DNA of 64,000 nt from Pleodorina starrii (lineage: Eukaryota; Chlorophyta; Chlorophyceae; Chlamydomonadales; Volvocaceae): assembly GCA_030267565.1 (NCBI GenBank), contig BRXU01000002.1:3905501-3969500 (forward strand), read 5' to 3'. The translations under genes were made by a program, and so were the position numbers. This document shows positions 47,301-55,500 of this stretch, in pieces. Numbering within the stretch: position 1 is the first letter of the stretch; each line of letters opens with the position of its first letter. Below the pieces are notes generated by a model. That model was not told the origin of the DNA. It made no database searches and saw nothing but the letters and a program-made list of their open reading frames with translations.

Positions 47301-48600
47301 ATACGTCTTTGTATTCATCCAGAATGGCTGACATGTTTTCTTCAGGGATCAGGTTGGCGTCCGGGGCTTTTGTTCCCGATGCCATTTCCTCACCGACAGG
47401 TTCAGCCTGCACAAGCATCAAGTAGCTTCGTGCGCCTTGGGCAATCCGCTTTGCTGCGGCTTTAGCCGACATTGTCTCTACAGTGCTCGCTGCGTAAAGT
47501 GTAGCGGTCACGTAGTTCATGATTGTAACACCGTCTAGGTGTTCCTCGTCTTCCACAGCAGACCAGAATGTGGGCTTAAGAGTCCACTTTTCACCTTTGT
47601 CCTTGTGTGCGGTAAGCGTATGCGTTGCCCAGCACATTTGGGCCTTACGTCGTTCCAACCAGTCGTTGGCGAGAATTATCTCAACGCCAGGAATTCCTTG
47701 TTTGAGAACAAGTAGCTTGACCTGATCGTGGAAGGAACCGATGCGTAGGTTTGCGGTGACTGAGCCTTCAATGAGCTCGTTGGTCCCGTTCGCTAGGCGC
47801 ACGGATGCTGTGGTTGTTGGCTTTGTTCTGAGAGCCATGTTGCGGGCTGCTTCAAGCGTAATGAAGCCATCCGCGGCGCCATTGCAGTTGGCACCTGAGT
47901 CGGCAAGCACTCGGCAAGCCGTTTGGCACAAGCGAGCATCAAAGACCATTGAACGGTTGGGAGCATTCATGCTGTTGACTTGCACTGGAGTTGCTGGGGC
48001 GTCATACCACAGCTGAACCGGCCATGGGATACCGGGCATTTCCGTGCGAGTGCCGTTTGCGTCTTTCTTTGAGAACAGTTTTGTCCCAACTTCATACGTT
48101 TTGAGCAGCTTAAAGCCTGCCGAACGCATGTGATGCTCGACTTGAGTCCACTGGGGCACACAGAAGACTGCTGATGTGTGCTCCGGGTCCTTGCGCTTGC
48201 AGCGCAGGTAGTGCTGTGTCCATTGCTGAACGTGAGTGTATGGGGGGTTGATCCAAACAAACTCGCCTGAGACATCAGTGTCAAAGAACGATTTGCTTGG
48301 AGAGGCAAAGCGCGCACAGAGGCTGTTATCACCCGAGTCGTTACAAGCGGCGTCAAAAGAGAACTGACGCCCCAAACTGCTCTCAACCTTCCGAAACTCG
48401 TCAGGCAGGAACATGCGATCACACTTCAGTGGATCGCAAACGACCGGAACACCTCCGTCCATATCCGACTGGCCCTGGGCTACTGCAACCTTTTCGGTTG
48501 CCAAAACTGCCTTCTCGGCAGCCGCAGACCCCAACGACTCCTGCGCTAGTGGTCTATTGCCCGGACTCTGCTTGCCGGCCCCAACGCGCTTGCCGGACCG
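44374..48600 (-). CDS. pol: Pol polyprotein with N-terminal methyltransferase-like domain
   Basis: The frame opens straight after the gag UAG, in the same phase; there is no early ATG. Counting from the codon at 48534, residues ~43-155 resemble phage-type N6-adenine methyltransferases: FDAAC at 60-64, CARF at 73-76, VWINPPY at 93-99, then a hydrophobic strand ending in VPQW. Next come an aspartic protease (ADSGA at 211-215), reverse transcriptase (YLDD at 590-593), RNase H (SDAS near 738, DHQPL near 802), HHCC zinc finger (H923, H930, C960, C963), integrase core (D993, D1054, E1090) and a chromodomain near 1278-1350. The chromodomain contains a tandem 19-residue duplication covering EYLVKWEGY. 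Length is normal for a chromovirus plus the extra N-terminal domain. The role is reverse transcription and integration in the nucleus; the methyltransferase-like part has no established job here. Confidence 0.95.
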   Translation of the reverse strand, partial: RSGKRVGAGKQSPGNRPLAQESLGSAAAEKAVLATEKVAVAQGQSDMDGGVPVVCDPLKCDRMFLPDEFRKVESSLGRQFSFDAACNDSGDNSLCARFASPSKSFFDTDVSGEFVWINPPYTHVQQWTQHYLRCKRKDPEHTSAVFCVPQWTQVEHHMRSAGFKLLKTYEVGTKLFSKKDANGTRTEMPGIPWPVQLWYDAPATPVQVNSMNAPNRSMVFDARLCQTACRVLADSGANCNGAADGFITLEAARNMALRTKPTTTASVRLANGTNELIEGSVTANLRIGSFHDQVKLLVLKQGIPGVEIILANDWLERRKAQMCWATHTLTAHKDKGEKWTLKPTFWSAVEDEEHLDGVTIMNYVTATLYAASTVETMSAKAAAKRIAQGARSYLMLVQAEPVGEEMASGTKAPDANLIPEENMSAILDEYKDVFAELKGLPPFREVGHAIPLVDGAVPPAKRTYRLTQLEQQEVRKQVTELLQKGYIEPSTSPYGAPVIFVEKANGQGLRMVLDYRALNKQTIKRRYPMPNITDLFDQLQGANIFSSLDLQQGYNQIRISPEDVEKTAFIAPGMGQFQFKVLCFGLTNAPATFQAVMNRIFAEHIGKFVLVYLDDILVFSKTPAEHEQHLRTVLALLRKHEFKAKLSKCQFNRGELHFLGHIVSRDGLKVDERKVKVVKEWPVPTDLPKLRAFLGLANYFRRFIQGYSSLVAPLTALTSAKMPFHWTKACDAAFEGVKHALTNAPVLKLPELEKPFTVWSDASIYGTGAVLLQDERPVAYTSSKFSKAEYNYSTTDQECLGTVLALEEWRCYLEGATDVTLVTDHQPLVYLQDQKSADMLSRRQARWMERLSRFNFKWEYRPGRINVADPISRVHDMVLNVLTASLIDSDLGRRIKRGYDGDPNIRKSQVAKLQLRRKNGFWYRGTQIYVPENADLRKEILKEYHDVPYAGHRGIDRTKQAIAQTYWWPGLDANVKEYVKSCPNCQRNKPTNRKPGGLLQPLPIPTEVWDSVSMDLITQLPTTRNGHDAIVVFVDRLSKMTHFAPTHTSVGAEELARLFVATVFRQHGLPQNIVSDRDTRFTSNFWKELFRLLGTHLYMSTAYHPQTDGQTERMNRVLEETLRHYISPAQDDWDEHLPLIEFAINNSKQRSTGVSPFYLNGIKQPRVPVDLHVKSKVPAADKYQEAMQKRIKRAKQCLLAAQNDQKEDADVHRRPVRYEVGQKVLLSTRNVTLKNPGTKKLMPKYIGPYTVVEKVSETAVKLKLPADSRLHPVFHVSLLKPYRDDGNRQPPPPLLIEGEPYYMVESIIDHRDVSVRGGRGKTRREYLVKWEGYNWEGYGKTRREYLVKWEGYKWEGYHSGHNSYEPEASLRESQPLSEAVDEYERKLKIKALHPRDKPAGGKPAKKRK
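44530..44643 (-). repeat. 57-bp tandem duplication within the chromodomain
   Basis: Two adjacent 57-bp units encode GKTRREYLVKWEGYxWEGY twice, x being Asn then Lys. Frame is preserved. Confidence 0.95.
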
Positions 48601-48603
48601 CTA
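48601..48603 (-). promoter_or_regulatory. in-frame UAG between gag and pol, likely read through
   Basis: Codons run GAG-GAG-UAG-CGG-UCC with gag before and pol after in the same phase. A CGG directly 3' of a stop is a known readthrough-favouring context in some plant RNA viruses. No shift site is needed to make Gag-Pol. Confidence 0.7.
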
Positions 48604-50235
48604 CTCCTCCATCTGGTTCTCCAGGCGGGCCAGGTGCGCCATCTTCTTGTCCAGCGCTGAGCGCTGATTCTTGATGCACTCGGCCTTGTGGTCCGACCAG
48701 GTCTCCGAGGGCTTCTTGAAAGCCCGGCAGATGCGGCACTGGTTGGGCGCCAGCTTGCTGTCGCCCTTGCCGTCCGTCCGCGGCTTCTTAAAAGAAGCCA
48801 TGCCGCCCTGCGACTTGTCGCCCTGCTTTTGGGGAGCGGGATTGGAGGGAGGGCGCTTGGTCTTAGAGGAATTTTGGGCCTTCGGCGTGGTGTGCTGTGC
48901 GTTGAAGGCAGCCAATTGAGCCTTCTCCTTAGCGGCTTTCCACCGAACCTCCTGGCCCACTGCGTAAAGCGTGAGTTTGTCCAAGTCCTGCCAGTCTTTG
49001 CCCTCATCGTCGGTCGCGCACCGGCCCCGCAGCGCTGGGACTAAGCCCTTAATGTACCACGAAATTTTGTCGCTAGTGCTCATGTCTTTGGCCTCGCGAA
49101 TGATCTCGTGGAAACGCTGGGTGTACTGCGGTACGGACTCGTCCGACTGCATGCTGTGCTCTTGCGCGTGCAAGCGGTCACGAGCCGCCATGCCAGTGTT
49201 GCGTTGCGCATCGCCATATGAAAGCAAGAATTCAGTGCGCAACGACTCGCGCGTGAGCGGTTTGACGCCCGACTTGTGCATGTTGAATTTGTCAGTGGCC
49301 CACTCTTGCGCTTTGCCCGTGACAAAGTAGACAAAGTGCTCTAGTGGATCCATTTGCATCAGGTCGAAATACTGCATCAGCAGGTCAAACCAGGACTTGG
49401 TGCACGTGATGTGCGAATCTTTCTTCCCCGAAAACTTGGTTGGCTGAGGGACCCGCTTCTGGCTCACCTCACCCTGCCTGGGAGTCTTCAAGGGGGTGTT
49501 GGCGTTGCTCGCGCCCGCGCCGGAGGTGACGGCCTTGTACGTGGCGTCGTCCTCGATCTCCGCCCAGTGGGCGAGGACCTCCTCCACCGTCGCCGGCGGG
49601 TTGATGCTCTCAGCGGTGGCCAGCTCCACCACCGTGCTCGCGACCTTCTCCTTGCCCAAAGCCGCCAGGGGCGACTTGAGGCACTGAATCGCAATATCCT
49701 TAATGCGATTCAAACGGGGGTCGTTGGCGTTCCCCTTGGCCTTCTCCGCCATTATGAAGGTCTCAATTCTCAGGACGGCTGCCTGCAAGGCCTCCAACGT
49801 CGTGGCGACCTTGCCGTTGACATCCGCCTGGTTGGCTACGGTCTCGGCCAGTGTCGCGTGGATCTTGACAACGTCGACACTGAGGGCCTCGACCTTCCTA
49901 GGCGTGTCGTTCCGCATGGCCTCTTGAACCTCCTTCTGCCTAATGGCGAGGGCTGCAGCCCGGGCCGCGTCGGCCGGTGACTGCGTGGAGCCGCCAGGCT
50001 GCGCCGCGCCGTCGACTGTGTCCACCACCATCTGGGGGTCATTGGCAGCAGCAGCAGCATTTTCAGTGTTAGTGATTTCAGTTGTTGCGCCCGGCTCGAG
50101 GCCTTCGGTTTGTTGATGGCCATCGGCATCGGCGGACTCTTTCGCCCGACGAGCCTTTTCAGCCGCAATTTGGCGCATTACACGTCTGAATTTTTTAAAT
50201 AATTCCCGTTCTTCGGGAGTGAAATTGGATGCCAT
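48601..50235 (-). CDS. gag: Gag polyprotein
   Basis: A 544-residue protein, starting MASNFTPEERELFKKF and ending at UAG. A charged, Ala-rich N-terminus with a probable coiled coil (about residues 95-175) is followed by a capsid-like region (PTKFSGKK, SWFDLLMQYF, FVYFVTGKAQEWA, then YTQRFHEIIREA) that follows the usual gypsy Gag pattern. The C-terminus is basic and has CRICRAFKKPSETWSDHKAEC, a Cys2-His-Cys arrangement with spacing CX2CX12HX3C instead of the classical CX2CX4HX4C knuckle. It would package element RNA in virus-like particles. Pol follows in the same frame. Confidence 0.93.
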   Translation of the reverse strand: MASNFTPEERELFKKFRRVMRQIAAEKARRAKESADADGHQQTEGLEPGATTEITNTENAAAAANDPQMVVDTVDGAAQPGGSTQSPADAARAAALAIRQKEVQEAMRNDTPRKVEALSVDVVKIHATLAETVANQADVNGKVATTLEALQAAVLRIETFIMAEKAKGNANDPRLNRIKDIAIQCLKSPLAALGKEKVASTVVELATAESINPPATVEEVLAHWAEIEDDATYKAVTSGAGASNANTPLKTPRQGEVSQKRVPQPTKFSGKKDSHITCTKSWFDLLMQYFDLMQMDPLEHFVYFVTGKAQEWATDKFNMHKSGVKPLTRESLRTEFLLSYGDAQRNTGMAARDRLHAQEHSMQSDESVPQYTQRFHEIIREAKDMSTSDKISWYIKGLVPALRGRCATDDEGKDWQDLDKLTLYAVGQEVRWKAAKEKAQLAAFNAQHTTPKAQNSSKTKRPPSNPAPQKQGDKSQGGMASFKKPRTDGKGDSKLAPNQCRICRAFKKPSETWSDHKAECIKNQRSALDKKMAHLARLENQMEE

Positions 50236-50282
50236 ATTGGCTGGTGGCTTATAGCCTGATGGTTAGATGTTAGAGAGGATCG

Positions 50283-50303
50283 AAACACTGACCCTCGATA
50301 CCA
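50283..50303 (-). promoter_or_regulatory. primer-binding site of gypsy element 2
   Basis: On the minus strand, two bases after the LTR, the sequence reads TGGTATCGAGGGTCAG. TGG matches a tRNA CCA end, and TGGTATC is typical of initiator-Met primers; the rest diverges. Gypsy element 3 has TGGTATCGAGACC in the same place. Confidence 0.65.
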
Positions 50304-50305
50304 GT

Positions 50306-50709
50306 TGTAGTAAGCGTCTAGGCACTTACCGTCATTGTGGACTTGCTGAAGAGAGTGACGACAAAGTCGGCGAGTCTCCGCAGAAGGCCTAGAAGCATAC
50401 GTGAGATAGCGGAAGCTCTTAGGTGTCAGCAGGGTCTTGAACCCTGGCCACCGAGTAAATGTGGTTACTCAATGACTGGCCGGAACACTACACCCGGGTG
50501 ACTTATATCTCGGCTCCACCTGCCGGCTAAGATGTCTGTACGACACTGATCTATGATTGGGACCAGTGGTAGGGTCGCTTCAGGTTCGTTGAGTTAGTTG
50601 GCGCGCGATACGGTCCCGCGGCGCGCGCTCTTCGCATTATTGCGCAAATGAATTATTGTTGTTTATATTTATTAATGTAATATTCCTAAGGGAAATGTAG
50701 CTTGCTACA
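50306..50709 (-). repeat. 5' LTR of gypsy element 2
   Basis: 404 bp; I see no difference from 43935-44338. It should carry the element promoter, read on the minus strand. Confidence 0.95.
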
Positions 50710-50988
50710 CTGGCCGGTAGTCGGTACTAGCGAGGTGGCTGCTGAGGTGTGATCAGGAGGGCCAGGCTCCGGCTAGTAGCACTAACTGGCCGTGTTCCCC
50801 AGCGATAATGGGGCGAGGAGAACGACTGCGACAGTGTCGTGGATTGTTGTACAGGTGTCGTGCGGATTGCGCCACAACTGGTGGCGGCTGGTCGGCTCGC
50901 TATATAAGCAAATGCCAGAGTCCCGGCGGCAGGCCCCCGTCCCCTTAAACCACGCCAGAGCGTGCTCGGTGTAACAATAATAGTGATA

Positions 50989-51003
50989 ATAATGTGGGTC
51001 GGC
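50989..51003. repeat. right target-site duplication of SINE copy 2
   Basis: Exact copy of 43541-43555. Confidence 0.85.
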
Positions 51004-51213
51004 CGACCGCAATGAAAATGTTGGGGAAGGGGATCAGCGCATGGGCTCTACAAACCCTGGGGCCAGTGGGGCGGGTAGGGGGCGCCCCATGGTGCCCCTT
51101 AGCCAGGGATTGGGTTCGGATCGGATTTGATCTCGACAAGCAGCCACAAGCAGGGCACACCACAACTTTCAGGCCCAATCGCAAGTTGTGCCCTCTGCCG
51201 CCTGAATGGTCGG
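51004..51213. other. short stretch without recognised features
   Basis: About 210 bp between the SINE target duplication and the proposed LTR; nothing recognised. Confidence 0.5.
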
Positions 51214-51576
51214 TGTAGCAGCGCAGTATAATTCGTATTGATGCGACTGCAAATCTTGTTAAACTTTGTTATAAATATTGTTATAAACATGTTGTTTATG
51301 CAACTGTTGATGTTTAACTTTGCGCTTCCGCTTTTAGATAGATCGTCGAGAGGTACTTGGCTATCCAGTGATCTAGCTACATCTGAGGAACTCGGTGTAA
51401 GGCCCAGTACGGCATAAGCCCCCTTTGGGCTTCAGACGGTACTTAAGGCCTGTCGCAGGCTATTTCCAGCAGTGCCCTTATGATCGGAACCCAACCCTTG
51501 TAACACCTAAGGTACCACACCGAGTCCCCTTGTCCCCTTGCCCCCTAGTCCCCTTGGAGCCAAGTGACCTTCTACA
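51214..51576 (+). repeat. probable 5' LTR of gypsy element 3
   Basis: The 363-bp segment starts TGTAG and ends CTACA and is followed after one base by TGGTATCGAGACC, a primer-binding site like that of element 2. It contains an AT-rich, TATA-like part (TTATAAATATTG near 51270). The partner LTR would lie beyond the window, so the edges cannot be confirmed. Confidence 0.6.
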
Positions 51577-51577
51577 T

Positions 51578-51590
51578 TGGTATCGAGACC
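51578..51590 (+). promoter_or_regulatory. probable primer-binding site of gypsy element 3
   Basis: TGGTATCGAGACC one base after the proposed LTR, sharing TGGTATCGAG with element 2. Confidence 0.6.
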
Positions 51591-52352
51591 TATTCGTTCC
51601 TGGTATTTCAAGGCCCTTCGTCCGAGACCCCGTCCGAGACTGCCCGAGATTTTTGGGCGGGGCCCCAGCGCGAAGCGCCCAGGGGGGCCCCGCCCTGTAG
51701 GATTGCCCATGTCCGTGTGCCCGTGTGCCCGTGGGACGGTGGAAGTAATTGGACAAGTGCAGACTTTCGGTCAACGGAAAGTCTGCATAAGTAAAAGATT
51801 ACATTCTTTATTGCAAGGTAAATTTATTATTGGAATCCAACATCGCATGAGTACAAACCAGTTTGGCAGTCTCCATGGACCGAGGCCGAGGTCAAACCAT
51901 CACCTCTCGGCCTATAATTAATTCCAGAAGAGTCATCGTTCCTTAAGGTAGAATTCTGACATGACGGCGTGAAATGAATCTTCGTTTCGGCAAGCAACCA
52001 ACTATGTTTGCATACATTGCGTGCGAACATTCTTCCCGCGACCACACCACAGCAGCTCTGCTAGCCGGTCCGATCGTCTTGACGCATATTGCTATTACAA
52101 AGGTTGCAAGGAGCAAACCATGATGGGCAAACTGCTGGTTGTTGGACGCCAAGCCGCCAATGCACGCACGATTCATCTGCGGGCCGCCCAACAAGTCCAG
52201 TCGGCAACCTAGGGGACTTCTACATTCCCTGTCCTAATGTTAAAGTTGTCAAGCCTCCTCTACGACGAATACCTCGGTAGCGAAGCCTGTGCACTCTCGT
52301 CGGCAACTGCACGTCATCATCGCGACCCTCTCAAACAGTTCCGCTGTCCTTC
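51591..52352 (+). other. proposed leader of gypsy element 3
   Basis: No long conserved frame. Two strong hairpins: GGGCGGGGCCCC with GGGGCCCCGCCC (51654-51695), and CAGACTTTC with GAAAGTCTG (51760-51786). They may be RNA structures in the leader, e.g. for packaging or translation, but that is a guess. Confidence 0.4.
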
Positions 52353-52364
52353 TATTGGCAAGTC
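52353..52364. repeat. left target-site duplication of the LINE
   Basis: TATTGGCAAGTC, repeated at 62745-62756 immediately after and overlapping the ATT-repeat tail of the LINE. Confidence 0.65.
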
Positions 52365-52509
52365 GAGGGCCCGTTAACTCGACCCGACGCAAGAGCATTC
52401 GCTCGTGCAACGGAGAGGGTGCGGCGCCAAATCCGGAAGGGAAGCTCTGTGCAACGGGCCTTGGCATTGGGCGACTGATACAACGACGCGGTCCTCTCCG
52501 GACTCGGCT

Positions 52510-55500
52510 CATGACTCGGAATAACCACAGACCCATGGCCTCGAGCAAACCCCGCACGACACACCCCTATGATAGAGGAAAACCATCTCTACTTTCCTTA
52601 GAGGAAAACGACAGCCCCAGTGTTAGCTTGGACGACAGAGCATCGGGACCATGCTGTCCTCCTCCCCAGGCAGACCCTGGCTTTGCATCCCCAGCCACAG
52701 CACCTCAATCAACGCTCAGAAGAGGAACCAATACCAACTCGGCGGCCAGCGTAAGGAAGGGTCGCGGAAAATGCCCACGGATTCAGCTGGCTCGAAAGAT
52801 ACGAGTGCGCAACAGTATTGGTACCTCGTCCCGTGTTGATTACATGTATGTACAGTGTCCCCTAACAGTAGGCGACCTCAGCCTGCACAACGAGAAGTGC
52901 GTCGACATGTCCGAAGAGCACAACCAAGAAACTGAAGCAAGTGCGCTAGACAACATTACAACAGATAGCAACGATGAAATCACACAAACGACCTTTAAAG
53001 CCCATGCAGCCAATACCAGAACGCCAGCCCAGAGCAACGCAGAAGGAAAAGCCGTACTACGGGAAAGGGACCCCCAGAACCGTAATGGGCAACACCAAGC
53101 ACGAGTCCCGATGGATGACATGCTGATGGCGGAATTAGCAAGCTGCCAATGCCTAGGCGGACTTCGCTGGCACGGGAGAGATGCAGGGGACCAGCGAGGC
53201 CTAGTAGCCAACCAGGAGGGGGACGGAATCGGAGAGACATCCGAGAATGTGATTGTCAGGATGTTACACGCGCCGTGTGGTAGAGTGGTCCCCCAGGGCC
53301 AGTGGAGCCCACCCCCCGTGGCCCAGCCCATTAGGCGGAAGGACGGAGGACGAAGCGGATGGCAGGTCGCGGTTCATGAAGCTGTAACCTGCATCCACCA
53401 TAACCCACCCCCGGCAGTACCCCCTGCGCGCCCCCTTAGCACGCCAACACACACACAGCGTGCACAACCAAGCCGCGAGCACATCCGTAGTCATACAACT
53501 GCATTACGACATCTGACCCGCATGATCGGATCACCCTTGCCCACACACAGGGCCCAGAGGATTCAGGCACCACACACCCAGCAGACACGTCTGCACCGCC
53601 TGACCGTGCTGTGGCCCCCACCCGCGACCATCCCCCCACCCACCTACCACGAGCCACAAGAAGCACAGTTCTGCCAAATACACGCCATTAACAACCTCAT
53701 GGGCCGTCGGGTCCTTGAGCCACTGACCGTACTGCAGTACTGCAATGCCGTACAGCTCCGGCTAAACGAACTAGCCAGACACAGCCCACGAGAAACTGGC
53801 ACTGCCAAACTCTGGAGCCATGCGTTTAACCGACATACCGGAAACTTCAGCGTCATGCTGGTGAACCACTACCTACGCCACTGCGTCAATCTACAGGGCG
53901 GAACATGCCCCTACCTCGCATCCGTCTCCTGCGGCTACACCATCCCACCCGGAAGCAGTCGTGAAACCATTCTAGCCGGAATTGCGGCACACACACCCAA
54001 CGGCAGTACGGCCCTCTCACTTGGATTCATACTGCAAGGGCCAGCCCACGCCATAGCGGTTAAGCGCGCCGGGGACAACTGGTTCCGCATTGACTCAGCT
54101 GAGGCGGTTGGGCGAAGTCAAACGCCCATGGACAACAGCCAGTGGGCACGGCTAACAGGCCACGTCCATTACCTGGCGTCGGTAGACATTTTGACCATCA
54201 ATCAGATGATGCTGGATTTCCGCCACATCCCGGGGCTGGAAGAGTGGCACACAATGGAAGGTCGCACGCAGACCGCTCAGCTACCCACAGCCCCCACCAT
54301 CCTCGATCTCACTGACCCCAGCCCCACACCGATGGCACTGGATGAGTCGGACCACCGGCAAAACGCAGCATGCGCGGCAACCAGGTACGATGCAGCCGAC
54401 ATCCACCCCACACCGATGGAGATCGACGAGACAGACCTCACGGGAACCGAAGGACGTACGCAAACCCCCCCATCACAACTCGAACACCCCCTACCCCCTA
54501 CCCCTGCGCATGAGGATCTGAACGCCGCCGAGCTAAGCGCTGCCCAGCATGAGAACCCCGGTGATAACCCTGCAACCACAGCCGCTGAACCAAGTCCCAT
54601 GGAAATAGATCCTGCGGAACCCGGGACGGGCGCAGCGCAGCCATTGCCGGACGCTCACAACGTCGAGCTCCACCCGCGTGAAACGCAGCCAGACCTCCAG
54701 GGGGCCCGCCCAGCAGACGCGGGCACCACATCGGCGCGCCGCTCCAACGCGGACGGAGCCGCAAACCGCAACCCCGGGCCACAAGCAGCGGCACCTGCAA
54801 GTAGAAGCAGGAAACGGACCAGAGGTCAGACGGGAACGACGCCAGCAACCCATACCATCACATACCACCTCCGTCGTATGCTGGGACTCCCCATCCGACC
54901 GGGACGGAACCAACGGGCGGACGAAACGCCGGATGCAGCAGAGGCAGCTCGGGGACCCGCACATACCCCTCCCAACCCGGCCCCCGAGCCAACACACACC
55001 ACGCACACGCCCGCCGAACCAACCGCCCCACGTACAAAACAGCGCAAGCGCCACGCAGACAACCCCCCCATGCCGCAACCCCGCCCCAAACCGAAATCAG
55101 GACCCCAGCAACAGCACATGACAAAATACGTGCTACCCAAGAAACCCAGGACGGAGGCCCCTGCCGCACCTGCTGAAACTCCCCAGAGGACCGTGCCAGT
55201 GCCACCCGTCCCCGCGCCAGGAGACCCACGGCCCGGCCACCTCAAGATCCTCACGATGAATACCCGCGGCCTGCAGGGGCACCGCGAGGGAATAAAACAC
55301 CTGTTAGACGAACACAAACCAGACGTAATGGTGCTAACGGAAACCAAACTGAGCGCCCATCACCGGCGAGCCATCGCCGGGGTGAAGCACACCCTGAAAC
55401 CCTACCAGACATACATGAGTAACCACCCGCACGACAGTAACCCCACTATACGGCAGGCAGGAGTGATGATCGGCGTGGCAGACCGCTTCAATCGCCAAGG

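Larger units (their letters stand above)
43935..50709 (-). mobile_element. complete Ty3/gypsy chromovirus (element 2)
   Basis: Full structure on the minus strand: 5' LTR (50306-50709), primer-binding site, gag, one in-frame stop, pol, polypurine tract, 3' LTR (43935-44338). By eye the two 404-bp LTRs are identical, and both reading frames are intact, so insertion is recent and the copy may be competent. Flanks are CCGGC on the left and CTGGC on the right, a 5-bp target duplication with one difference. Confidence 0.95.
43556..50988 (+). mobile_element. tRNA-derived SINE, copy 2, split by a gypsy element
   Basis: The SINE body is 43556-43934 plus 50710-50988 (658 bp). The head has box A TAGCTCAATTGG (43563) and box B GGGTTTGATCCC (43606), resembling Ala(GGC) tRNA. 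A second perfect T-arm motif, GTGGGTTCGAATCCCAC, is at 43647, followed by CGCTGG and a C-run as in SINE copy 1. The 3' end is TGTAACA and a short AATAAT-type tail. Exact 15-bp direct repeats flank the whole. The SINE was therefore in place before the gypsy element entered it. Confidence 0.85.

Noticed and set aside
51828..51840. TTATTATTGG at 51829 as the LINE target site
   Set aside because: It matches the tail but not the sequence after it; TATTGGCAAGTC at 52353 matches eight bases beyond the tail.
52289..52364. First in-frame start of the LINE ORF
   Set aside because: It lies outside the proposed 5' target duplication, so it is probably flanking sequence read by chance.
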